Made by a program: the position numbers and the translations under genes. Positions 56,918 to 64,000 of a DNA stretch of 64,000 bases are shown here, in pieces; position 1 is the first letter of the stretch, and each line of letters opens with the position of its first letter. The notes beneath the pieces are model-generated. The model was not told the origin of the DNA. It worked only from the letters and a program-made list of their open reading frames with translations, and ran no database searches. This DNA comes from Candidatus Bostrichicola ureolyticus (GTDB lineage: Bacteria > Bacteroidota > Bacteroidia > Flavobacteriales > Blattabacteriaceae), in NCBI GenBank assembly GCA_029851125.1, contig CP100319.1, forward strand, positions 280,794-344,793, written 5' to 3'.

Positions 56918-58105
56918 TTACTTTAATAAGTTATATACTTCTAAAGAAATTTGTAATTCTTCATTTGTTGGTATTACAAGAATCTTAATACGTTCATCAT
57001 TTTTTTGTATTTCTTCAATATTTTGTTTAAAATTTTGTTTATTTTTATATTTATCTAAATAAATACCTAAAAATTCCATTTTATTACAAATTAAATAACG
57101 AATTAATTCATCATTTTCTCCAATTCCTCCGGTAAATATCAAAGCATCCAAACCATTCATTATTGCAATAAAACTACCTATATATTTTTTCACTTTATGT
57201 GCATACATTTCGTATGCTAAAATTGCTTTAGGATTACCTTTATTATAAGCTAATTTAATATCACGCATATCACTATAACCTGATATAGAAAGCATGCCAC
57301 TTTTTTTATTTAAAATTTCTGATAATTCATATTGAGTATAATTATATTTTAATGCGTAAAATATAACAGTACTATCTATATCTCCAACACGTGTACCCAT
57401 TATTAAACCACTATTAGGACCAAATCCCATAGAAGTTTCTACAGAAAGACCATTTTCCACTGCTGTTGCACTAGCTCCATTACCTAAATGTAAAATAATT
57501 AATTTTTTTGATTTTTTTAAGTATTTTATTGCACACTGTGATACATATTTATGACTAATTCCATGAAATCCATAAGAACGAATTTTATATTTATTATAAA
57601 AAAAATCAGGAATTGCATACCTATAAGCTTTTTCATGCATACTATGATGAAAAGCTGTATCAAAAACAGCTACTTGTGGTATATTAGGAAATATTTTTTC
57701 TGCTACTTCAATACCCATGTAATTAGCTTTATTATGTAATGGTGCTATATTAAACAGTGATTTAATTAGTTTTTTAACGTATTCAGTAATTAAAGTTGTA
57801 TCTCTAAGATATTCTCCACCATGTACTACTCTATGTCCTATAGCAGATATTTCATTACGAGAACTAATTATACCAGTATTAGGATCTGATAATAACATAT
57901 AAATCTTTTCAATACCTGTTTGATGATCATTAATAATTAAGTTAATATTTTTTTCTTCTTTATAATTATTATGTATATATTTAATTTTACTTTCATGTGT
58001 ACCAATACGTTCAATTAAACCCTTAGACAAAACCAATTTTTCTGGCATAGAAATTAGTTGATATTTTATTGATGAACTTCCTGAATTAATAATTAGTATT
58101 TTCAT
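56918..58105 (-). CDS. ackA: Acetate kinase
   Basis: Converts acetyl phosphate and ADP to acetate and ATP. 395 residues from ATG 58105 ([17 protein letters not shown]); an upstream frame to 58147 lies in pta. Conserved HRVVHGGE, FDTAFHHSM, GFHGISHKY, LHLGNGAS and GTRVGDIDS are present. Overlaps the 3' end of pta by 20 bases, a coupled pta-ackA operon. Confidence 0.97.
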   Translation of the reverse strand: MKILIINSGSSSIKYQLISMPEKLVLSKGLIERIGTHESKIKYIHNNYKEEKNINLIINDHQTGIEKIYMLLSDPNTGIISSRNEISAIGHRVVHGGEYLRDTTLITEYVKKLIKSLFNIAPLHNKANYMGIEVAEKIFPNIPQVAVFDTAFHHSMHEKAYRYAIPDFFYNKYKIRSYGFHGISHKYVSQCAIKYLKKSKKLIILHLGNGASATAVENGLSVETSMGFGPNSGLIMGTRVGDIDSTVIFYALKYNYTQYELSEILNKKSGMLSISGYSDMRDIKLAYNKGNPKAILAYEMYAHKVKKYIGSFIAIMNGLDALIFTGGIGENDELIRYLICNKMEFLGIYLDKYKNKQNFKQNIEEIQKNDERIKILVIPTNEELQISLEVYNLLK

Positions 58106-59780
58106 TAGCTTGTATAGTAGTAATAATAATTGTATTATAAATATCATCCACAGTAGAACCTCTACTTAAATCATTTATAGGTTTTTTAATACCTTGTAAA
58201 ATTGGTCCAATTGCTATAGTGTTAGTCTCACGTTGAACAGCTTTATATGTAATATTACCGGAATTTAAATCAGGAAAAATAAATACATTAGCTTGTCCAA
58301 TGACATTAGAATTAGGCAATTTACGTATACCTACATTAAAATCTACTGCAGCATCATATTGAATTGGTCCTTCTATTATCAGTTCAGGTGCTCTATTTTT
58401 AACAATAATTGTAGCGTTTTTAACTTTATCTACTTCTTTTCCTAATCCAGAATCTCCTGATGAATAAGAAAGCATAGCAATTTTAGGGTCTATTCCTAAT
58501 GATTTTGCAGTTATAGCTGAACATATAGCAATTTCTGCTAGTTGTTCAGATGTAGGATTAGGGACAATAGCACAATCACTATATATTATAACTCTATCAT
58601 ATAATAACATTAAAAAAATTGATGATACTGTTTTTATACTATTAATAGTTTTTATAATTTGAAGTGCTGGCCGTATAGTATGAGCTGTAGTATGAATAAC
58701 ACCAGATACCATACCATCAGCTAATCCATTATAAACCATCATAGTACCAAAATAAGAGACATCTAGCATAAGTGTTTTAGATTGGTCATATTGCAAGCCT
58801 TTATTTTTTCTTAATTCATATAATTTTTTATAAAATTCTTCATATTTGTGAGATTTTATTGGATTGATAATTTTTATGCGTTGTTCATCCCAAAATAATC
58901 CTAATTTTTTAACTTTTATTAAAATTTTTTCTTTATCTCCTAATAAAGTTAATAAACCAAGTTTATTATATGCAAATTTTGAAGAAGCGCATAATATACG
59001 TTCATCTAAACCTTCAGGTAATACTATATGTTTTTGAAGTTTTTTACTTATATTAAAAATATTGTATTGGAACAATTGGTGATTTACAATTTTAATTTTA
59101 AAATTAATGATTCTTTTCTCCAATAATATTATGTCTATATAACGTTCAAAACGTTCTATAGCTATTATTAAATCAGTAACATTATCAGTAACATTATAAG
59201 GAATAATTGATATAATTGTATCAATATTTATGCGATTATATAATAATACTTCAAGTTTTTGTTTTGAAATTATAGAGTTATTGATAACAATCATAATAAT
59301 TTTATTTCCTTTTTTTTGCATAGAATCATATTCTAGAAATATATTATTAGCAATAGTTTCTACACTTTTATTTTCTCCATTAATAATTAAAATTATAGGT
59401 ATTTGTATAGTTGGTGCTATTAAATTATTGATATTAAAATCAAAAATACTTGTTTGTTTTGTTCCTTCTACTATGATAAAATCATATTTTTTTTTTAAAT
59501 TGTAATATTTATTAATAATAATATTAAAAAAATTATTTTTATTTTTCAGATAATTTTCCAGAGCTTCTTCTTTAGTAGTAAATGCAAAAGATTCTTTATA
59601 ACTCATATTAAAATATGACAATATTGTGTTAATGTAATTATTTTCTATATCTTCTCTAATAGGCTTGAAAAAAGCTACATTTAATTTTTTATTAATTAAC
59701 ATTCGTATAATTCCAAATGTAATTATATATTTTCCATATGTATCTGAATTAGCTGTAATAAATACAGAATAGTTCTTCAT
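58086..59780 (-). CDS. pta: Phosphate acetyltransferase, long type with eroded N-terminal half
   Basis: Makes acetyl phosphate from acetyl-CoA for AckA. 564 residues. The C-terminal catalytic domain (from about 245, [13 protein letters not shown]) is complete, with TVDDIYN near the end. The N-terminal half keeps a dethiobiotin-synthetase-like shape, but its P-loop is degenerate ([12 protein letters not shown], where SGKS would be expected) and the following DRTGG domain is almost absent. Long Pta enzymes are about 700 residues. The regulatory part is therefore decaying while catalysis is kept. Overlaps rpoC by 4 bases. Confidence 0.93.
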   Translation of the reverse strand: MKNYSVFITANSDTYGKYIITFGIIRMLINKKLNVAFFKPIREDIENNYINTILSYFNMSYKESFAFTTKEEALENYLKNKNNFFNIIINKYYNLKKKYDFIIVEGTKQTSIFDFNINNLIAPTIQIPIILIINGENKSVETIANNIFLEYDSMQKKGNKIIMIVINNSIISKQKLEVLLYNRINIDTIISIIPYNVTDNVTDLIIAIERFERYIDIILLEKRIINFKIKIVNHQLFQYNIFNISKKLQKHIVLPEGLDERILCASSKFAYNKLGLLTLLGDKEKILIKVKKLGLFWDEQRIKIINPIKSHKYEEFYKKLYELRKNKGLQYDQSKTLMLDVSYFGTMMVYNGLADGMVSGVIHTTAHTIRPALQIIKTINSIKTVSSIFLMLLYDRVIIYSDCAIVPNPTSEQLAEIAICSAITAKSLGIDPKIAMLSYSSGDSGLGKEVDKVKNATIIVKNRAPELIIEGPIQYDAAVDFNVGIRKLPNSNVIGQANVFIFPDLNSGNITYKAVQRETNTIAIGPILQGIKKPINDLSRGSTVDDIYNTIIITTIQANENTNY

Positions 59781-62700
59781 TTTTTATCATTTTTAGATTC
59801 AACAATTACATTTTCATATTCTTTTAATCCAGTTCCTGCTGGAATTTTACGTCCTACAATCACATTTTCTTTCAATCCTTTTAAATAATCAGTTTTACGA
59901 CTAATAGCTGCTTCACATAAAACTTTTGTTGTTTCTTGAAATGAAGCTGCTGAAATAAAAGATTTAGTTTGTAAAGAAGCTCTTGTAATACCTTGCAATA
60001 TAGGTTTTGCTGTTGCAGTAATTGCCTCTCTAGCTAATATTAATTTTTTATTTTCACGTTTAAGTATAGAATTTTCACATAAAAGCTGACTAGAAGTAAT
60101 AATATCATTCTGTTTAAAATTTTCAGAATCTCCAGAGTTAACTACTATTTTCTTTCTGAAAATTTTTTTATTTTCTTTTAAAAAGTCATCTTTATGTTCA
60201 ATATTTCCTTCTATAAAACGAGTATCTCCAACTTCCATAATTTCTACTTTACGCATCATTTGTCTAACTATAGTTTCAAAATGTTTATCATTAATCTTAA
60301 CTCCTTGTAAACGATATACTTCTTGTATTTCATTAACTATATATTCTTGAACAGCTCTAGTACCTTTGATATTTAAAATATCATGAGGAGTTATTGTACC
60401 ATCAGATATAGGTTGTCCTGCTTTAATATAATCATTTTCTTGTACAAGAATATGATTTGATAATTTTACTAAATATTTTTTTATAATTCCTGTTTTAGAT
60501 TCTATTATAATCTCACGATTTCCTCTTTTTAAATTACCATGATTTACTGTACCATCTATTTCTGATAGAATAGCTTTATTAGAAGTATTACGTGCTTCAA
60601 ATAATTCTGATAAACGAGGTAATCCACCTGTAATATCTCCTGATTTAAAAGATTTACGGGGTATTTTAATTAAAATTTTACCAATTTCTATTTTTTCTCC
60701 ATTATTAACTATCAAATGTGCACCTACTGGTAAATTATATACTTTCAATTCTTTTCCTGTATTGTCTAAAATTTTTAGTGTAGGTATTAATTTCTTATTT
60801 CTTAATTCTGAAATTACTTTTTCTTTAAATCCTGTTTGTTCATCAATTTCAACTTGATAAGTTGAACCTTTCTCTATATTTTCATATACTACGGTACCAG
60901 CTACTTCTGCAATTATTACTGCATTATAAGGATCCCATTTACAAATAATATCGTTTTTATTAATTTTATTTCCATGCATAAAAAATAAAGTAGACCCATA
61001 AGGAATATGATTATTCATTATTACTGTACCTGTATCTATTAATTTCATTTCAGAAGAACGAGATACAACTACATTTATATTATTTCCAAATTCATCCTTT
61101 ACTTTTACAGTTTTAATATAATCAAATTCTATAATACCTGAATTTTTAGCTATAATTTGTGAAGATTCAACAATATTACCAGCAGCACCTCCAACATGAA
61201 AAGAACGTAAAGTTAGTTGCGTCCCTGGTTCTCCTATAGATTGTGCTGCTATAACTCCTACTGCTTCACCAATTTGAACAATTTTTACAGTAGACAGGTT
61301 CCGGCCATAACATTTAGCGCATACTCCTTCGTTAGCTTCACAAGTTAATGGTGAACGAACTTCTACTGATTCTAATCCTTCATTTTCTATTAAATTGGCA
61401 ATATTTTCATCAATCATTTCACCTGTCTTTACAATTAATATTCCTTTTGATGAATAAATATTATTTAAAGAAATGCGTCCTAATATACGATAATATAATG
61501 ATTCTACTATATCTTCGTTTCGTTTTAATGAATAAATTGTTATACCTCTTAAAGTATTACAATCTTCAATTGTTATTACAACGTCTTGAGCTACGTCAGT
61601 CAACCTACGTGTCAGATATCCAGCATCTGCAGTTTTTAAATTTGAATCAGATAAACTTTTACGAGCACCATGAGTAGATATAAAATATTCTGATATTGAA
61701 AGACCTCTATAAAAATTTGCTATAATAGGATGTTCGATAATTTCACCACCATAAGAACCTATTTTTTGAGGTTTAGCCATCAATCCTCGCATACCTGATA
61801 GTTGACGTATTTGCTCTTTTGAACCTCTGGCTCCTGAATCTAGCATCATATAGACTGAATTAAATCCTTGTTTATCATATTGCATATATTTCATAACTAA
61901 TTCTGTAAGTCTAGCATTAGTATTAGTCCATATATCAATTACTTGGTTATATCGTTCATTATTAGTAATTAGCCCCATATTATAATTCATTTTTACAATA
62001 TCTATCTCTTTAAAAGCATTTTCTATCATATTATCTTTATCTTTAGGGACTATAATATCTCCTAAACTAAAAGATAAACCTCCTTTAAAAGCATTATAAA
62101 ATCCCATATCTTTTATATTGTCTAAAAAAATGGCCGTAGTTGGAACATCAGTTAATTTTAATATATTACTAATAATATCACGTAAAGATTTTTTAGTTAA
62201 TAATTCGTTAATATAACCTACTTTTTTAGGCACTATTTGATTAAATAAAACTCTTCCTACAGTAGTTTCAACAATTTTATTAATTAATTTATCACAATAA
62301 CGAATATTTACTTTTACATTTATAATTGCATGTAAATCTACAACATTTTGATTATATGCTATATAAACTTCTTCAGGTGAATAAAATGTAATTCCTTCTC
62401 CTTTTACTTTAATTTTATTTGTAGATTTTAAAGCTTTAGTCATATAATATAATCCTAATACCATATCTTGTGAAGGAACAGTTATGGGAGATCCATTAGC
62501 TGGATTTAAAATATTTTGTGATGCCAACATTAGCAATTGTGATTCTAAAATAGATCCATTTGACAGTGGTAAATGGACAGCCATCTGATCTCCATCAAAG
62601 TCAGCATTAAAAGCTGAACATACTAATGGATGAAGTTGAATTGCATTTCCTTCAATTAATTTTCCTTGAAAAGCTTGTATACTAAGTCTATGTAACGTTG

Positions 62701-64000
62701 GAGCACGATTTAATAATACAGGATGTCCTTTTAAAAGATTCTCTAATATATCCCATATTATAGATTCTCTTTTGTCTATAATATTTTTAGCTGATTTTAC
62801 TGTTTTAACAATACCTCTTTCAATAAGTTTACGAATAATAAAAGGTTTATAAAGTTCTGCAGCTATATCTTTAGGTAAACCACATTCATGTAGTTTAAGT
62901 TTGGGACCTACTACAATTACTGATCTAGCTGAATAATCTACACGTTTTCCCAACAGATTTTGACGAAAACGTCCTTGCTTTCCTTTTAAAGAATCTGATA
63001 AAGATTTTAAAGTACGATTAGCGTCAGTTTTTACGGAAGAAATTTTTCTTGAATTATCAAATAGAGAATCTACTGCTTCTTGTAACATACGTTTTTCATT
63101 ACGAAGTATAACTTCAGGTGCTTTAATTTCTATTAAACGATTTAAACGATTATTACGAAGAAGTATACGACGGTATAAATCATTCAAATCAGATGTTGCA
63201 TAACGTCCTCCGTCTATAGGTACTAAAGGACGTAAATCGGGAGGTATAACAGCTAAAACATTAACTATCATCCATGCAGGATTGCTACCTTTATTTTTTC
63301 CTTCAATAAAAGCTTCAACTTCTTGTAAACGTTTAATTGCTTCTTTACGACGTTGTTTAGAAGTTTCTTTATTAATTTTATTACGTAATTCACACGATAA
63401 TAAATTAAGATCTAAATTATTTAGCATATGTTGTAAACATTCTCCTCCCATTTTTGCAATAAATTTGTTTTTTTCATCTTCTATGTCGGTGGGCAATAGA
63501 TCTAAAATATTTAAATATTCTTCTTCAGTAAGAAAGTCAAAGTTTTTAACAGGTTTTCCATTAGGATATTTGGCTATACCAGATTGAATTACTACATACC
63601 GTTCATAATAAATAATCATATCCAATTTTTTTGATGACAAACCTAATAAATTACCTATTTTATTATTAGCAGATTTAAAACACCAAATATGAACTACTGG
63701 TATAACTAGATTAATATGACCAATTCGTTCACGACGAACTTTTTTTTCTGTTACTTCTACCCCACATCTATCACAAACAATACCTTTGTAACGTATACGT
63801 TTATACTTACCACAAGCACATTCGTAATCTTTAACAGGTCCAAATATGCGTTCACAAAAAAGTCCATCTCTTTCAGGTTTATGTGTACGATAATTTATTG
63901 TGTCAGGTTTTAATACTTCTCCATAAGATTCTTTTAAAATAGATTCAGGAGAAGAAAAACTAATAGTAATTTTATTGAATTTACTATCTATTTTTTTCAT
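59777..64000 (-). CDS. rpoC: RNA polymerase beta' subunit
   Basis: Catalytic subunit; 1407 residues. The zinc-binding N-terminus CACGKYKR...CDRCG, catalytic [16 protein letters not shown], and second Cys cluster [14 protein letters not shown] are intact. Trigger-loop region and C-terminal [16 protein letters not shown] are complete. The ATG coincides with the last base of the window; [21 protein letters not shown] fits the family start, but an upstream start outside the window cannot be excluded. rpoB is expected just beyond the edge. Confidence 0.97.
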   Translation of the reverse strand: MKKIDSKFNKITISFSSPESILKESYGEVLKPDTINYRTHKPERDGLFCERIFGPVKDYECACGKYKRIRYKGIVCDRCGVEVTEKKVRRERIGHINLVIPVVHIWCFKSANNKIGNLLGLSSKKLDMIIYYERYVVIQSGIAKYPNGKPVKNFDFLTEEEYLNILDLLPTDIEDEKNKFIAKMGGECLQHMLNNLDLNLLSCELRNKINKETSKQRRKEAIKRLQEVEAFIEGKNKGSNPAWMIVNVLAVIPPDLRPLVPIDGGRYATSDLNDLYRRILLRNNRLNRLIEIKAPEVILRNEKRMLQEAVDSLFDNSRKISSVKTDANRTLKSLSDSLKGKQGRFRQNLLGKRVDYSARSVIVVGPKLKLHECGLPKDIAAELYKPFIIRKLIERGIVKTVKSAKNIIDKRESIIWDILENLLKGHPVLLNRAPTLHRLSIQAFQGKLIEGNAIQLHPLVCSAFNADFDGDQMAVHLPLSNGSILESQLLMLASQNILNPANGSPITVPSQDMVLGLYYMTKALKSTNKIKVKGEGITFYSPEEVYIAYNQNVVDLHAIINVKVNIRYCDKLINKIVETTVGRVLFNQIVPKKVGYINELLTKKSLRDIISNILKLTDVPTTAIFLDNIKDMGFYNAFKGGLSFSLGDIIVPKDKDNMIENAFKEIDIVKMNYNMGLITNNERYNQVIDIWTNTNARLTELVMKYMQYDKQGFNSVYMMLDSGARGSKEQIRQLSGMRGLMAKPQKIGSYGGEIIEHPIIANFYRGLSISEYFISTHGARKSLSDSNLKTADAGYLTRRLTDVAQDVVITIEDCNTLRGITIYSLKRNEDIVESLYYRILGRISLNNIYSSKGILIVKTGEMIDENIANLIENEGLESVEVRSPLTCEANEGVCAKCYGRNLSTVKIVQIGEAVGVIAAQSIGEPGTQLTLRSFHVGGAAGNIVESSQIIAKNSGIIEFDYIKTVKVKDEFGNNINVVVSRSSEMKLIDTGTVIMNNHIPYGSTLFFMHGNKINKNDIICKWDPYNAVIIAEVAGTVVYENIEKGSTYQVEIDEQTGFKEKVISELRNKKLIPTLKILDNTGKELKVYNLPVGAHLIVNNGEKIEIGKILIKIPRKSFKSGDITGGLPRLSELFEARNTSNKAILSEIDGTVNHGNLKRGNREIIIESKTGIIKKYLVKLSNHILVQENDYIKAGQPISDGTITPHDILNIKGTRAVQEYIVNEIQEVYRLQGVKINDKHFETIVRQMMRKVEIMEVGDTRFIEGNIEHKDDFLKENKKIFRKKIVVNSGDSENFKQNDIITSSQLLCENSILKRENKKLILAREAITATAKPILQGITRASLQTKSFISAASFQETTKVLCEAAISRKTDYLKGLKENVIVGRKIPAGTGLKEYENVIVESKNDKK

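Noticed and set aside
56773..56988. Plus-strand hydrophobic frame between dnaE and ackA (71 residues)
   Set aside because: AT-rich DNA yields Leu/Ile/Phe frames by chance; it overlaps both flanking genes and shows no family motif. The 111-base gap itself holds nothing I recognise.
1..64000. Insertion sequences, prophage, CRISPR arrays, toxin-antitoxin or secretion islands
   Set aside because: None seen on either strand; gene content is entirely housekeeping, as expected for a reduced vertically inherited symbiont.

Overview
The window reads as a reduced, very AT-rich chromosome segment of a Bacteroidota (Flavobacteriales-type) obligate insect endosymbiont. My best guess is Blattabacterium of cockroaches and termites, at moderate confidence. 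The phylum is supported by the str-S10-spc-alpha order with no tuf between fusA and rpsJ, the C-minus L36 and S14 proteins, the efp-sucD and holA/HsdR_N neighbourhoods, and few Shine-Dalgarno-like leaders. Reduction is supported by tight packing (no gene-free stretch above 300 bases), the absence of mobile elements, CRISPR arrays and phage genes, trimmed proteins, and genes broken in long A runs. Blattabacterium rather than the smaller Sulcia-type symbionts is suggested by retained pyruvate dehydrogenase, malate dehydrogenase, succinyl-CoA ligase, dapD, pta-ackA and a glycerol facilitator.

Layout. 76-16966: one long plus-strand gene array (map, rpsL, rpsG, fusA, then S10, spc and alpha ribosomal genes, secY, infA, rpmJ, rpoA, rplQ). 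An SRP RNA lies convergent to its end. 17132-20241: mdh, pdhA and pdhC. 20242-25584: an ABC exporter, ligA, an M14 peptidase, rpmH, a possible small membrane protein and tsaE. 25633-35024: fabZ, efp, sucD, a peroxiredoxin, argS, ffh, glpF, thrS and infC-rpmI-rplT. 35019-43220: def, ruvX, dapD, cca, a frameshifted nrnA, lipA, a Nif3-like gene with a coiled-coil partner, and mnmA. 43243-50854: dnaJ, grpE, lgt, truA, trxB, a twice-frameshifted holA, a small PD-(D/E)XK nuclease-fold gene, prfB and fabG. 50874-64000: clpB, tRNA-Asp, trxA, a C-terminally truncated dnaE, ackA, pta and rpoC.

How the genes work together. Most of the window makes and matures proteins: ribosome, translation factors, tRNA synthesis and modification, RNA polymerase, SRP/Sec export, lipoprotein acylation, chaperones and deformylase/aminopeptidase. 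The rest covers pyruvate to acetyl-CoA to acetate or the TCA cycle, lipoylation, fatty-acid synthesis, lysine precursor synthesis and redox defence.

Most interesting signals. Replication appears pared down: the DNA polymerase III alpha subunit stops just after its clamp-binding motif, the delta clamp-loader gene is readable only if extra A residues appear in two A runs, and DNA ligase lacks BRCT. A third gene (nrnA) has the same one-A-short defect, which suggests rescue by transcriptional slippage. The decoding apparatus is also unusual: RF2 has lost its programmed frameshift and has SPY in place of SPF, and S12 departs from consensus in a decoding-centre loop. A 26-bp tandem duplication appears to have separated two formerly overlapping genes (holA and trxB). 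All eight convergent gene junctions abut or overlap, leaving no room for terminators. An orphan PD-(D/E)XK protein with a complete-looking active site survives beside holA.
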